DNA of 43,494 nucleotides from Pseudomonadota bacterium (GCA_021813365.1 JAKALB010000008.1:1-43494), one strand, 5' to 3'. Shown: positions 1-9,013, counted from the stretch's first letter. Made by a program: numbers and translations. The notes: generated by a model from the sequence alone, not told the origin.

Positions 1-195
1 TGGACGCTGAGCCGACGGGCCGACGGGATGCGCGTCACGGGCGGGCGGGTGGAAGGTTTCACCTCTTACTCCGCCACCGGCTCGACCGTGGCGGAACTGG
101 CAGCACAGACCGATGCCAGCCTGCGGCTGATGCGGATTCTGGCCGACCGGATCGTCATGCGCCTGCAGGCGACCGCCACCACCTGGACGCCATGA
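1..195 (+). CDS. lptE: LPS assembly lipoprotein LptE, C-terminal fragment
   Basis: The reading frame is open from the first base and ends in TGA at 193-195, giving the last 64 residues of a protein cut off by the window edge. The tail (YSATGSTVAELAAQTDA, then RLMRILADRIVMRL) matches the end of alphaproteobacterial LptE, the outer-membrane lipoprotein that plugs LptD and helps insert lipopolysaccharide. The lipobox end is outside the window. Its stop overlaps the holA start codon (ATGA), and the lptE-holA order is the usual one in proteobacteria, which supports the call. The assignment rests on this short tail plus context. Confidence 0.8.
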   Translation, partial: WTLSRRADGMRVTGGRVEGFTSYSATGSTVAELAAQTDASLRLMRILADRIVMRLQATATTWTP

Positions 196-1214
196 AGCTG
201 TCGGGTGCCGATGCCAGCCGATATCTGGCCAAGCCGGACCCGGCGCGCGCCGGGCTGCTGATCTTTGGTGCCGACGCGATGCGGGTGGCCGACAGGCGCA
301 TTCAGGCCGTGGCCGCGCTGATCGGGCCGCAGGGTGAGGCCGAGATGCGGCTGACCCGGCTTGCAGCGGCCGATGTGCGGAAAGACCCGTCCCGTGTGCG
401 CGACAGCCTTTCGGAAGTGGGATTCTTCCCCGGCCCCCGGGTGGTTCTGGTCGAGGACGCGACCGACGCGCTGGGCGAGGTGCTGATCGAGGCGCTGGGC
501 CTGTGGCGTCCGGGCGATGCGGTGCTGGTGGTCACGGCCGGCGGGCTTGCGGCCAAATCCGCCCTGAAGGCCGGCTTTGAAAAGGCGCCGAATGCGGTGG
601 CCATCGGCCTGTACGACGACCCGCCGTCGCGTGACGAGATCGACGCGATGCTGCAGGCCGCCGGGCTGACCCGGATCGACGGTGCGGCGATGGGCGAGCT
701 GATGCTGCTTTCCAGGGAGCTGGAGCCGGGCGATTTCCGCCAGACCGTGGAAAAGCTGGGGCTTTACAAGTTGGGCGATGCCACGCCCCTGACAGCCGAG
801 GAGGTGCATGCCCTGGCCCCCAATGCCGGCGAAACCGACGAGATGGACCTGGCGGCTGCCATTGCCGAGAGCCAGCCCGCCCGGCTGGGCCCGCTTTTTC
901 GCCGTCTGCAGGCGCAGGGCGTGCAGCCCGTGGGGCTGCTGATTCAGGTGCAACGCTATTTTCGGGCGCTGCATGCGATCGCCAGCGATCCGGCCGGGCC
1001 CGGGATCGGCGCGAGGAAGACCTTCGGCTTCGGCAACCGCCGCGATGCAATGGCGGCCCAGGCCGGCCGCTGGTCGCTGAAAAGCCTGGAATCGGCGCTG
1101 ACCCTGCTGGTGGAAACCGATCTGACGCTGCGGTCGACATCCAGGGCGCCGGCTTTCGCCCTGCTGGAGCGTGCCCTGCTGCGGCTGGCCATGCAGAACC
1201 GGGACCGGCGATGA
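192..1214 (+). CDS. holA: DNA polymerase III subunit delta
   Basis: This 340-residue protein has the length and layout of HolA, the delta subunit of the clamp loader, which opens the beta sliding clamp during replication. The N-terminal part (roughly residues 1-130, with RVVLVEDATDALGEVLIEAL and a following VLVVTAGGL strand) matches the DNA_pol3_delta AAA+-like domain. The C-terminal helical part includes LLIQVQRYFRALHAIAS and ends in the typical ALLERALLRLAM helix. The ATG at 192 overlaps the lptE stop, so the two are probably translationally coupled. Nothing looks broken. Confidence 0.93.
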   Translation: MKLSGADASRYLAKPDPARAGLLIFGADAMRVADRRIQAVAALIGPQGEAEMRLTRLAAADVRKDPSRVRDSLSEVGFFPGPRVVLVEDATDALGEVLIEALGLWRPGDAVLVVTAGGLAAKSALKAGFEKAPNAVAIGLYDDPPSRDEIDAMLQAAGLTRIDGAAMGELMLLSRELEPGDFRQTVEKLGLYKLGDATPLTAEEVHALAPNAGETDEMDLAAAIAESQPARLGPLFRRLQAQGVQPVGLLIQVQRYFRALHAIASDPAGPGIGARKTFGFGNRRDAMAAQAGRWSLKSLESALTLLVETDLTLRSTSRAPAFALLERALLRLAMQNRDRR

Positions 1215-1369
1215 CCGACCTGATCCCGACCCTGACCCAGACCCTGACCCAGGCCCCGGCCCTGATCGGCCATGACGCCATGGCATGGCCCGCGTGCCCT
1301 GGCCGCCGCAAGCGCCGCACCCGCGCTTCACCCTGGTTCCCGCCCGCCAGGCCGATGGCCAAGCCATGA
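1211..1369 (+). CDS. possible 52-aa small ORF after holA
   Basis: An ATG at 1211 overlaps the holA stop (ATGA) and opens a frame of 52 codons to TGA at 1367-1369. The product begins MTDLIPTLTQTLTQ, where a tandem 12-bp repeat (ACCCTGACCCAG at 1229-1240 and 1241-1252) encodes the repeated TLTQ, and it ends in an Arg/Pro-rich stretch. I recognise no family. The coupling geometry is the only real support, and the composition is what a random GC-rich frame would give, so it may be non-coding. Confidence 0.22.
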   Translation: MTDLIPTLTQTLTQAPALIGHDAMAWPACPGRRKRRTRASPWFPPARPMAKP

Positions 1370-1376
1370 GCCGCTG

Positions 1377-1724
1377 ATGCCCAAGATCAAGGATCCGATC
1401 GACGACTTCCTGCAACCGCTGATGAAACTGGGGCGGAAATTTCCCGATGCCGAGGGCCATGTGCTGTGGGCCGAGGCCGACGCCTGGGTGGAACAGGACG
1501 ACCTGGACGAAGGTCTGGATGGCGATGAGATCGGCTATTATGCCGAGGGTCTGCTGCTGGAAGGCTTTGCGCTGATCTGGCAGGCCATCGCGGCCGAGGA
1601 AACACCCGAGGAGATCGAGCATATCCTGATGTTCTTTCAGGAAAATCCGGCCGACGCCGCCCCGCCCGTGCCCGAGCCCGCGACCGGCTGGCGCATCGCC
1701 GCCCAGGGCCGGTGGCCGAAGTGA
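1377..1724 (+). CDS. hypothetical acidic protein, 115 aa
   Basis: The frame extends upstream to 1272, but the leading part is low-complexity Arg/Pro sequence. The ATG at 1377 begins a well-behaved acidic protein (MPKIKDPIDDFLQPLMKLG). It is rich in Asp/Glu (EADAWVEQDDLDEGLDGDEI) and predicted mostly helical, with no signal peptide or membrane segment. I do not recognise a family. Its end overlaps the following HPP gene by 13 bases, so the two are probably co-transcribed. The codon usage is like its neighbours and I believe it is real. Confidence 0.6.
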   Translation: MPKIKDPIDDFLQPLMKLGRKFPDAEGHVLWAEADAWVEQDDLDEGLDGDEIGYYAEGLLLEGFALIWQAIAAEETPEEIEHILMFFQENPADAAPPVPEPATGWRIAAQGRWPK

Positions 1725-2791
1725 GTTTCTGGCGCAGCCTTGGCCCCGCCGTTCCCCGCCCCGCCGCGCCGGAAACGCTGAGAGCGGCGCTTGGGGTCGC
1801 GCTGGGGCTGTTTCTGGTCGGGCTGGGGCTGGCCTGGGCGCATCCGCAGATGTCGCAGGTGCTGCTGATCGCGCCCTTCGGCGCCTCGGCCTATCTGATC
1901 CTTGCCGTGCCCTCATCGCCGCTGGCCCAGCCCTGGGCGGTGGTGGTGGGCAACACCGTCTCGGCTCTGGCGGCCCTGCTGATCCTTCTGTTGCCGATAC
2001 CGGGCCTGGCGCAGGCGGCGCTGGCCGTGGCGCTGTCCGTGCTGCTGATGGCGCTGGTGCGCGCCCAGCATCCACCGGGTGGCGCGGTGGCGCTGATCAC
2101 TGTCCTTTTGGCGCTGGCCGGCCATCCGGCGGGCTGGGGTTGGCTGGCCAATCCGGTGGCGCTGGGCTCGGCGCTGCTGGTGGCCTTCGGCATGATCTGG
2201 GCCGCGCTGACCGGGCGGTCCTACCCGTTCCGCGCCCCGGCCGCGCCGCCCGCCACCCATGGCACCGCCGACGCTGCGCCGCTGCGCCGCCTGGCGCCCT
2301 CGCCACAGGCGCTGGCCGCGTCACTGGCGCAACTGCGGCTGGCCGCCAACATCGGGGTCGAGGATCTCGCCCGCCTGATCGACCGCGCCGAATCCCTTTC
2401 GCCCGACCTGGCCGGCGGCGCCCTGCCCGCCCGAGCGATCATGTCGCGCGACGTGGTGGCCGTGAGCCCGGAAACCCCGCTGCCCGACCTGGCCGCGCTG
2501 TTCCACGCCCATGGCTTCAAGAGCCTGCCGGTGCTGGACCGCCATGGTCACTATCTGGGGCTGGTGCGGCTGCAATCGCTGGCCGGCATATCGAACCCGC
2601 AACTGACCGCCGCCGACCTGACAAGCCCGGCGCGCGGCCTGCCGCCCGAAGCCAGCACCCAGGATCTGATCGACCTCCTGGCCGACGGCCGGCAGGAGGC
2701 CGTGCCGATCCTGGACGGCGACAGGCTGGAGGGGCTCATCACGCGATCTGATCTGATCGCCGCGCTGCTGCACGACCTGGGCCTGCGCTGA
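1712..2791 (+). CDS. HPP family membrane protein with paired CBS domains
   Basis: This 359-aa protein starts with GTG at 1712 (a second GTG lies at 1721). Residues about 25-165 form several hydrophobic helices and contain the family signature HPPGG at 120-124, typical of the HPP family, some of whose members transport nitrite. Residues about 240-355 read as two CBS motifs (RAIMSRDVVAVSPETPL and LTSPARGLPPEAS, each followed by a PVLD or PILDGDRL segment). CBS pairs usually bind adenine nucleotides and gate an attached domain. The transported substrate cannot be told from sequence. Confidence 0.85.
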   Translation: MAEVSFWRSLGPAVPRPAAPETLRAALGVALGLFLVGLGLAWAHPQMSQVLLIAPFGASAYLILAVPSSPLAQPWAVVVGNTVSALAALLILLLPIPGLAQAALAVALSVLLMALVRAQHPPGGAVALITVLLALAGHPAGWGWLANPVALGSALLVAFGMIWAALTGRSYPFRAPAAPPATHGTADAAPLRRLAPSPQALAASLAQLRLAANIGVEDLARLIDRAESLSPDLAGGALPARAIMSRDVVAVSPETPLPDLAALFHAHGFKSLPVLDRHGHYLGLVRLQSLAGISNPQLTAADLTSPARGLPPEASTQDLIDLLADGRQEAVPILDGDRLEGLITRSDLIAALLHDLGLR

Positions 2792-2809
2792 CATTCGAGG
2801 ACACATCCG

Positions 2810-3265
2810 ATGCAAGACCCGACCTTTGCTCGCCTGCATGCCGACTGCGCCGCCCTTGGCACGCGGCTGTTCACCGTGACCATCCAGGACGAGGCGCACG
2901 ATGTCGCCTGGCGTGCCTATACATCGCATCCGGTGGAATATCCGGTTTCCGGCACCAAGCCGCTGACCCGCGACGGCTGGTATGACCATTGCATCACCGG
3001 GCAGCAGACCTTCGTGGCGAATTCCACGCCGGAATTCGCCCGGTATTTCCCTGACCATGCCCTGATTTCGTCGCTGGGCCTGGGATCTTGCATCAATATC
3101 CCCGTGGTCCATCTCGGCCGCGTGCTGGGCACGGTGAACCTTCTGGCGGAAGACCGGCATTTCACCCCCGCCCGGCTGGCTGCCTATCAGGCGATCGTCG
3201 CCACCCAGGCCGCCGCCCTGGTGGCCGCGATGTCGGCCGCGGGCCCGCCCGAGGCCCCCGCGTGA
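2810..3265 (+). CDS. GAF domain-containing protein
   Basis: A 151-aa cytoplasmic protein consisting of a single GAF fold. The central part (GWYDHCITGQQTFVANS, then SLGLGSCINIPVVHLGRVLGTVNLL) follows the GAF beta-strand pattern and ends in the usual helix (LAAYQAIVATQAAALVAAM). GAF domains bind small molecules or act as dimer sensors; a stand-alone GAF gives no output domain to infer the signal. It is not clearly a free-methionine-sulfoxide reductase, because the Cys arrangement of that family is not evident. It begins 18 bases after the HPP gene and is probably in the same operon. Confidence 0.75.
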   Translation: MQDPTFARLHADCAALGTRLFTVTIQDEAHDVAWRAYTSHPVEYPVSGTKPLTRDGWYDHCITGQQTFVANSTPEFARYFPDHALISSLGLGSCINIPVVHLGRVLGTVNLLAEDRHFTPARLAAYQAIVATQAAALVAAMSAAGPPEAPA

Positions 3266-3385
3266 ACCCGCTACCCGAGGCTTCGGCGCGAACCCGCTGC
3301 CACACCGGACCCAGGCAAAAGATTCGCCAGGCCGTCGCTGCCCGGCGCGCGGTTTTGTCTTGCGAAACGCCGCTTCTCACGGCAA

Positions 3386-3394
3386 ATTTGATCA
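3386..3394. promoter_or_regulatory. ATTTGATCA site upstream of the ABC importer
   Basis: ATTTGATCA contains the palindrome TGATCA and lies about 57 bases before the binding-protein start codon, in a locally AT-rich patch. The same 9-mer followed by a similar tail (TC, then CGGTC) occurs upstream of gabD at 23760-23768. A TTGCGA at 3360-3365 with CAAATT 17 bases later could be the promoter. Operator function is inference. Confidence 0.35.
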
Positions 3395-3450
3395 TAATCC
3401 GGTCGAACCGGCCCCCCGGCGCAAAGTCGCCATCATCAGGGAGCACTGCA

Positions 3451-4611
3451 ATGCAGATCATGAAAACCGCCGGCACGCTGGCCTTGTCCATCGCGCTGGC
3501 CGGCACGCCCGTCTTGGCCGAGGTGCCCACCGCAGTGGGTGATGGCGAAGGCGCGCTGAACATCGTCGCCTGGCCGGGCTATATCGAACGTGGCGAAAGC
3601 GACAAGGCCTATGACTGGGTCACCAAGTTCGAGGCCGACACCGGCTGCAAGGTCTCGGTCAAGACCGCCGCCACTTCGGACGAGATGGTGTCGCTGATGA
3701 ACGAAGGCGGCTACGACCTGGTCACCGCCTCGGGCGATGCCAGCCTGCGTCTGGTTGCCGGCAAGCGTGTGCAGGCCATCAACATCGACCTGATCCCGTC
3801 CTGGAAGAACCTGGACGACCGCCTGAAAGAGGCGCCCTGGCATTTCGTCGGCGGCGTCCACTATGGCGTGCCCTATCAGTGGGGCCCGAACGTGCTGGCC
3901 TATTCGACCGACGTGTTCCCCGAGGCCCCGAAGTCGTGGTCGGTGGTGTTCGAGGAACAGACCCTGCCCGACGGCAAGTCGAACGTCGGCCGCGTGCAGG
4001 CCTATGATGGGCCGATCTACATTGCGGATGCCGCGCTGTACCTGATGGCGCACAAGCCGGACCTGGGCATCACCAACCCCTATCAGCTGACCGAGGTTCA
4101 ATATGCCGCCGCGCTGGATCTGCTGCGGGGCCAGCGCAAGCTGGTGGGCCGCTATTGGCACGATGCGGCAATCCAGATCGATGACTTCAAGAACGAAGGC
4201 GTCGTGGCCTCGTCTTCCTGGCCCTATCAGGTCAACCTGCTGAAGAGCGAAGGCGCGCATTTCGACCAGACGATCCCGGAAGAAGGGGCGACCGGCTGGG
4301 CGGATACCACGATGCTGGCAACGGATGCCGCGCATCCGAATTGCGCCTACAAATGGATGGAGCACACGCTGTCATCCAACCTGCAATCCGACCTTTCGGT
4401 CTGGTTCGGCTCGGTCCCCGTGGTGCCGGCCGCCTGCACGGATGGTTCGGGGATGCAGACGGCCGAAGGCTGCGCCGCCAACGGCGCCGATGCCTTCGAC
4501 AAGATCCACTTCTGGACCACGCCGACCGCGAACTGCGATGCCGGAGAAGCCATGTGCGTGCCCTATTACCGCTGGGTCAGCGACTATATCGGGGTGATCG
4601 GCGGACGCTGA
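3451..4611 (+). CDS. ABC transporter periplasmic binding protein (PotD/PotF-like, polyamine type)
   Basis: The frame is open from 3088, but the ATG at 3451 has an AGGGAG ribosome site seven bases upstream and starts a signal peptide (residues 1-23, cut after PVLA), so I chose it; ATG at 3460 is an alternative. The 386-aa protein begins its mature part with LNIVAWPGYIERG, the typical first strand of PotD/PotF-type proteins, followed by YDLVTASGDASLRL and HYGVPYQWGPNVLAY. It should capture spermidine, putrescine or a related amine in the periplasm and deliver it to the permeases encoded downstream. The exact ligand is not deducible. It heads a four-gene operon. Confidence 0.88.
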   Translation: MQIMKTAGTLALSIALAGTPVLAEVPTAVGDGEGALNIVAWPGYIERGESDKAYDWVTKFEADTGCKVSVKTAATSDEMVSLMNEGGYDLVTASGDASLRLVAGKRVQAINIDLIPSWKNLDDRLKEAPWHFVGGVHYGVPYQWGPNVLAYSTDVFPEAPKSWSVVFEEQTLPDGKSNVGRVQAYDGPIYIADAALYLMAHKPDLGITNPYQLTEVQYAAALDLLRGQRKLVGRYWHDAAIQIDDFKNEGVVASSSWPYQVNLLKSEGAHFDQTIPEEGATGWADTTMLATDAAHPNCAYKWMEHTLSSNLQSDLSVWFGSVPVVPAACTDGSGMQTAEGCAANGADAFDKIHFWTTPTANCDAGEAMCVPYYRWVSDYIGVIGGR

Positions 4612-4636
4612 TCGCACAGCGACAACGATGGTGAGA

Positions 4637-4663
4637 CCGCGGGCCGCAACCGGCGGCCCGCGG
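4637..4663 (+). terminator. strong intercistronic hairpin after the binding-protein gene
   Basis: CCGCGGGCCGC (4637-4647) pairs perfectly with GCGGCCCGCGG (4653-4663) around the loop AACCG, an 11-bp all-GC stem 25 bases after the binding-protein stop. No T-run follows. In binding-protein transporter operons such hairpins commonly protect the upstream mRNA and reduce read-through, giving more binding protein than ATPase or permease; that role is inferred here. Confidence 0.6.
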
Positions 4664-4757
4664 GCCTTGCCGCCCTCTCCCAACACGCCCGAAGCCGGGT
4701 GCCGGGCCCCGCGCCCACGCCCCCGCCATGGCCAACGGAAGCCCAGAACGAGCGCCC

Positions 4758-5744
4758 ATGACCCTTGCCGTCGAATTCCAGAAGGTGAGCCGCCATTTCG
4801 GCCAGGTGAAGGCCGTGGACCGGGTCGACCTGGCCATCGCCGAAGGGGCATTCTTTGCCATGCTGGGGCCGTCGGGATCCGGCAAGACCACCTGCCTGCG
4901 GCTGATCTCGGGCTTTGAAACCCCGACCTCCGGCACGATCCGCATCATGGGCGAGGATGTCAGCCGCACCCCGCCGCATCTGCGCAACGTCAACACCGTC
5001 TTTCAGGATTACGCGCTGTTTCCGCATATGAACGTGCGCGACAATGTGGCCTATGGGCTGATGGTCAAGGGCGTGGACAAGCGCAGCCGCCTGGACCGGG
5101 CAGAGGAGCTGCTGGCCCAGGTCAAGCTGGCCGGCTATGGCGACCGCAAGCCCGGCCAGCTGTCGGGCGGCCAGCGCCAGCGTGTGGCCCTGGCCCGCGC
5201 GCTGATCAACGAGCCGCGTGTGCTGCTCCTCGACGAACCGCTGGGCGCGCTGGATCTGAAACTGCGCGAGGCGATGCAGGACGAATTGAAAGCCCTGCAG
5301 AAACGCCTCGGCATCACCTTCGTCTTTGTCACGCATGACCAGAACGAGGCGCTGTCGATGGCCGACAGCCTGGCGGTGTTCTCCGAAGGCCGCATTGCCC
5401 AGATCGGCACGCCGGCCGACATCTACGACCGTCCGGCCACGCGCTTCGTGGCCGATTTCGTGGGCTCATCGAACGTGCTGCCCCCCGGCCTGACCCGGGC
5501 GCTCGGCGGTCCTGCCGCCTGGGCCAGCCTGCGCCCCGAAGCGACCCGCCTGTCCGCCGCCGGCCCGGTGACGGGCACCGTCACCGCGCTGCGCTATCAG
5601 GGTGCCGGCACCCGGGTGCTTCTGACCCTGCAGGGCACCGACATCGCGGCCTTCGTTCCCGCCGGCCAGCCGTTGCCCGAGCCCGGCAGCACCATCGGCA
5701 TCGCCTTCGACCCCGCCGCCCTGCATGTGATGGAGGGCGCATGA
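4758..5744 (+). CDS. ABC transporter ATP-binding protein (PotA-like)
   Basis: ATPase of the polyamine-type importer. Counting from the ATG at 4758 (328 aa; an in-frame ATG at 4728 would add ten residues with no better ribosome site), the Walker A motif GPSGSGKTT is at 37-45, the Q-loop Gln at 83, the signature LSGGQRQRVALARAL from 135, Walker B LLLDE at 156-160, the D-loop GALD after it and the switch His at about 193. A C-terminal TOBE-like domain (about 240-325, GTVTALRYQGAGTRVLL) is typical of PotA. It powers uptake through the two permeases that follow. Confidence 0.92.
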   Translation: MTLAVEFQKVSRHFGQVKAVDRVDLAIAEGAFFAMLGPSGSGKTTCLRLISGFETPTSGTIRIMGEDVSRTPPHLRNVNTVFQDYALFPHMNVRDNVAYGLMVKGVDKRSRLDRAEELLAQVKLAGYGDRKPGQLSGGQRQRVALARALINEPRVLLLDEPLGALDLKLREAMQDELKALQKRLGITFVFVTHDQNEALSMADSLAVFSEGRIAQIGTPADIYDRPATRFVADFVGSSNVLPPGLTRALGGPAAWASLRPEATRLSAAGPVTGTVTALRYQGAGTRVLLTLQGTDIAAFVPAGQPLPEPGSTIGIAFDPAALHVMEGA

Positions 5745-5770
5745 GGCCCGCGCCACCCCCGACCCGCCCC

Positions 5771-5829
5771 CTTCACCTTGCCGCAAATATCCCGGGGGTG
5801 AGCGCGCAGCGCGAGGGGGCTGGCCCCCT
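5771..5829 (-). repeat. GGGATATTTG intergenic repeat, copy A
   Basis: Read on the minus strand, a GC palindrome (plus-strand GGGGGC TG GCCCCC, about 5815-5828) is followed by CCCGGGATATTTG and CGGCAAGGTGAAG. It fills most of the 103-base gap between the ATPase and first permease genes. It matches four other copies in this window over the invariant core GGGATATTTG and the trailing GTGAA-type segment. Confidence 0.75.
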
Positions 5830-5847
5830 GCGATCGCGGGGCCGGGC

Positions 5848-6786
5848 ATGACCGCTCCGGCCATCCTGCCCGTCCGGGGCCCCGGCGACCGGTTCACCGC
5901 GCTGATCTGGCGGCAGCCGCGTGTGCTGCTGGCCCTGATGCTGGGCCCGCCGCTGATCTGGCTGGGCGTCGTCTATCTGGGGGCGCTGATCGCCCTTCTC
6001 TGGCAGAGCTTCTATTCGATCGACGAATTCTCGGGCCTTGTGGTGCCCGAATTCACGCTGAAGACCTATGCCGAACTGCTGCGGCCGCAGAACTTCGACA
6101 TCTTCCTGCGCACCGTGTCGATGGCCGCGCTGGTGTCGCTGGCCTCGGGCGTGCTGGCCTTTCCCATCGCCTATTTTGCCGCCCGGCACGCCCGAGGCCG
6201 CTGGAAGGCCGCGTTCTACCTGGGCGTGATGCTGCCGCTGTGGTCCTCCTACCTGGTCAAGGTCTATGCCTGGAAGCTGATCCTGGCCAAGGAGGGCATC
6301 GTCACCTGGGCGGCCGAGGCCACCCATACCACCGCGGCCCTCGAGGGCCTGCTGGCCTTGCCCGCCATCGGTGGCAATTCGCTGTCGACCAGCTATATCG
6401 GCACCTTCCTGGTTTTCGTCTATGTCTGGATGCCCTACATGATCCTGCCGATGCAGGCCGCACTGGAGCGGGTGCCGACTTCGATGCTGGAGGCCGCCGC
6501 CGATCTGGGCGCGACGCGGGGCCAGATCTTCCGCACGGTGATCCTGCCGCTGGCGCTGCCCGGCATCATCGCCGGGTCGATCTTCACCTTCTCGCTGACC
6601 TTGGGCGATTACATCATCCCCCAGATCATCGGCACGTCGAAGACCTTCATCGGCATGGCGGTCTACCAGTTCCAGGGCACGGCCGGCAACGTGCCGCTTG
6701 CCGCCGCCTTTGCCATGATTCCGATAGTGATCATGCTGATCTATCTGGCCATCGCGCGCCGCATGGGGGCCTTCGATGCTCTCTGA
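5848..6786 (+). CDS. ABC transporter permease (PotB-like)
   Basis: First inner-membrane permease of the polyamine-type importer, 312 aa. An N-terminal transmembrane helix (about residues 30-55) is followed by a periplasmic stretch and five further helices. The cytoplasmic EAA loop is clear ([14 protein letters not shown] followed by [15 protein letters not shown]), which docks on the ATPase. Its longer N-terminus and order ahead of the second permease are typical of PotB. It is separated from the ATPase gene by an intergenic repeat and overlaps the next permease gene by 11 bases. Confidence 0.9.
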   Translation: MTAPAILPVRGPGDRFTALIWRQPRVLLALMLGPPLIWLGVVYLGALIALLWQSFYSIDEFSGLVVPEFTLKTYAELLRPQNFDIFLRTVSMAALVSLASGVLAFPIAYFAARHARGRWKAAFYLGVMLPLWSSYLVKVYAWKLILAKEGIVTWAAEATHTTAALEGLLALPAIGGNSLSTSYIGTFLVFVYVWMPYMILPMQAALERVPTSMLEAAADLGATRGQIFRTVILPLALPGIIAGSIFTFSLTLGDYIIPQIIGTSKTFIGMAVYQFQGTAGNVPLAAAFAMIPIVIMLIYLAIARRMGAFDAL

Positions 6787-7582
6787 TCGCGCCAGTCCGG
6801 GGCTGAAGCTGGCGGCGGGGGCGGGCCTCGCCTTCCTGCATCTGCCGATCCTGCTGATCTTCCTCTATGCCTTCACGACCGAGGAGAAGTCCTATGCCTT
6901 CCCCCCGCCCGGACTGACGACCCAATGGTTCGGCATCGCCTGGAACCGCGAAGACATCTGGCCACCCCTGATCCTTTCGCTGCAGGTGGCCGCCATCGCC
7001 ACGGTGCTGGCGCTGATCCTGGGCACGCTGGCCGCGGGCGCCATGGCGCGCAGCCGGTTCTTCGGCCAGAACCAGATCGCGCTGCTGCTGATCCTGCCCA
7101 TCGCCCTGCCCGGCGTGGTGACAGGCATTGCGCTGCGTTCGGCCTTTTCCATGCTGGACATCCCCTATTCCACCTGGACGATCATCCTGGGCCACGCGAC
7201 ATTCTGCATCGTCATCGTGTTCAACAACGCCGTCGCCCGGATGCGCCGCCTGTCCGGCGCGATCCTCGAAGCTTCGGCCGACCTGGGCGCCAATGCCTTT
7301 CAGACCTTCCGCCACATCCTGCTGCCCAACCTGGGCACCGCGCTGCTGGCCGGGGGGATGCTGGCCTTCGCCCTGTCCTTCGACGAGGTGATCGTGACCA
7401 CATTCACCGCCGGCCAGCAAAGCACGCTGCCGATCTGGATGCTTGAGGAACTGGTCCGCCCGCACCAGCGCCCGGTGACCAATGTGGTGGCCATCGTGGT
7501 CTTTCTGGTGACGGTGATCCCGATCCTGCTGGCCTACCGCCTGACGATCCGCGGAACCGAGATTGCGGGTGGGGGCAAGTAG
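6776..7582 (+). CDS. ABC transporter permease (PotC-like)
   Basis: Second permease of the importer, 268 aa with six predicted helices. The first helix is at about 12-35 ([22 protein letters not shown]) and the EAA motif is [20 protein letters not shown]. The ATG at 6776 lies inside the end of the first permease gene, so translation is probably coupled. The order binding protein, ATPase, PotB-like, PotC-like makes a complete importer. It is the last gene of the operon. Confidence 0.9.
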   Translation: MLSDRASPGLKLAAGAGLAFLHLPILLIFLYAFTTEEKSYAFPPPGLTTQWFGIAWNREDIWPPLILSLQVAAIATVLALILGTLAAGAMARSRFFGQNQIALLLILPIALPGVVTGIALRSAFSMLDIPYSTWTIILGHATFCIVIVFNNAVARMRRLSGAILEASADLGANAFQTFRHILLPNLGTALLAGGMLAFALSFDEVIVTTFTAGQQSTLPIWMLEELVRPHQRPVTNVVAIVVFLVTVIPILLAYRLTIRGTEIAGGGK

Positions 7583-7647
7583 GCCACCCGCGCTGGACGG
7601 CGATTCCGCCCCGCTCGGCGCGCCCCCGTTCGAGAGGACTGACAACG

Positions 7648-7809
7648 ATGCCGCCAAGCGGCGGCACCGGCTGGCCTGGCCACGGCCTGCCGGCAACTTT
7701 CCTGCGGACCCGGGTCGTGTCCCGCAGCAGTGGTCGGGGCAATTCCCGCTTCCGGCAGCCGGGGTCGACATCCCGACCGCTGCGCATCCGGTCCCCCGGA
7801 ACGGCCTGA
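7648..7809 (+). CDS. possible 53-aa Arg/Ser-rich small ORF
   Basis: In the 261-base gap after the transporter operon, an ATG at 7648 is preceded by a good ribosome site (GAGAGGA, nine bases upstream) and opens a 53-codon frame ending TGA at 7807-7809. The product (MPPSGGTGWPGHGLPATFLR at its start, then basic and Ser-rich) has no recognisable fold. The ribosome site is the only real argument; the composition is also expected of random GC-rich sequence. I see nothing else in this gap. Confidence 0.2.
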   Translation: MPPSGGTGWPGHGLPATFLRTRVVSRSSGRGNSRFRQPGSTSRPLRIRSPGTA

Positions 7810-7843
7810 TGATCGCGCTTGCCGCAGAGGACGGTCTGCGCCG

Positions 7844-9013
7844 TCATCCGACCAGTCGCGCCGCCGCGCGCCCGGCCCAGCGCCCGGTGGCGAGGCATCC
7901 GGTCAAGAGATACCCTCCGGTCGGCGCCTCCCAGTCCAGCATCTCACCCGCGACCCAGATGCCAGGCAGCGCCTTCAGCTCGAGCCCGGCGGTCACGCCC
8001 GCCCAGGCCACGCCGCCCGCCGACGAGATCGCCTCTTGCAGCGGACGCGGACCCTGATGGCGCACGGGCAGGGCCTTGACGGCCAGGGCGGGGTCCATCT
8101 CCCGGCCCCATTCCATGACCAGCGCCACCGCCGCTGGCGACAGGCCCAGTCTCCGCAAGCGGTTCGCCAGGCTGTCGCCCGGCTTCATGCGGGCCAGCCT
8201 TGCCGCCACGTGCTCTGCCGACAGGTCGGGCAACAGATCCAGCAGCAACGCCGCACCTTCCCGCACCGCCCGACTGACCAGATAGACCCCCCCGCCTTCG
8301 ATCCCCCGGGAGGAGATGACAAACTCGCCGCGTTGCCGCTGTCCGTCTGCCAAGAGAGCCACGTTCTTGACCGCCGCGCCGAAATGCCGGGCCATGAACG
8401 GCGACCAATCCACCGCGAAGCCCATGTTGGCGGGCCGGAACCCCACCACCGGAACACCCCGGTCGCGCAGCCAGGGCAGCCAGGCCCCATCGCTGCCCAG
8501 CCGCGGCCAACTGGCCCCGCCCAGAGCCAGCACCACACGCGGGGCGGATCCGCACCGCTCGCCCGCGGGCGTGTCGAACACCAGGCCCTCGCCGCGAAAC
8601 CCGACCCAGCGCCAGCGGGTGCGCAGTTCCACCCCCAGACCCTCCAGCCGCGCCGCCCAGGCCCGCAGCAGGGGCGAGGCCTTCATGACCTCGGGAAAGA
8701 CCCGGCCCGAGGATCCCACGAACACCTCCTGCCCCAGGCCGCGGCACCAATCGACCACCTGATCGGGGCCGAAGGCGCGCAGCATGGGGTCCAGCCGGGG
8801 CTGGCGATAGGCCGCCAGAAACCGGGGCAGGGGTTCGTTTCTCGTGATGTTCAGGCCGGATTTTCCCGCCATCAGGAATTTCCGGGCCGGGGTCGCCTTG
8901 GCTTCGGCCACAACGACGCGAAGCCCGGCGCGGGCAAGTTCCTCGGCCGCCATCAGCCCTGCCGGGCCGGCTCCGATGACCAGCGCATCCGGTGAATGCA
9001 AGACGTCAGCCAA
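7844..9013 (-). CDS. FAD-dependent oxidoreductase, HI0933/TIGR03862-like
   Basis: A 389-residue flavoprotein of the HI0933-like (BaiN-type) family. The dinucleotide-binding motif GAGPAG lies at residues 14-19 of the chosen start, and the family-typical ARKFLMAGKSGLNITRNE segment follows. Near the end, AISSAGGVAWAGV and GEMLDWEAPTGGYLL are the conserved second FAD-binding features. No ATG fits; the longer frame upstream belongs to the neighbouring gene, so I prefer the TTG at 9013, which has AGGGG eight bases ahead. The start overlaps the upstream small gene by eight bases. The physiological substrate of this family is unsettled. Confidence 0.82.
   Translation of the reverse strand: MADVLHSPDALVIGAGPAGLMAAEELARAGLRVVVAEAKATPARKFLMAGKSGLNITRNEPLPRFLAAYRQPRLDPMLRAFGPDQVVDWCRGLGQEVFVGSSGRVFPEVMKASPLLRAWAARLEGLGVELRTRWRWVGFRGEGLVFDTPAGERCGSAPRVVLALGGASWPRLGSDGAWLPWLRDRGVPVVGFRPANMGFAVDWSPFMARHFGAAVKNVALLADGQRQRGEFVISSRGIEGGGVYLVSRAVREGAALLLDLLPDLSAEHVAARLARMKPGDSLANRLRRLGLSPAAVALVMEWGREMDPALAVKALPVRHQGPRPLQEAISSAGGVAWAGVTAGLELKALPGIWVAGEMLDWEAPTGGYLLTGCLATGRWAGRAAARLVG

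Noticed and set aside
66-2075. A 669-codon minus-strand frame across holA and its neighbours.
   Set aside because: Pro/Arg/Gly-rich shadow of holA and the HPP gene; no recognisable domain.
5745-5847. The repeat inside the ABC operon as an operon boundary.
   Set aside because: Genes on both sides belong to one importer in standard order, so an operon with an inserted repeat is the simpler reading.
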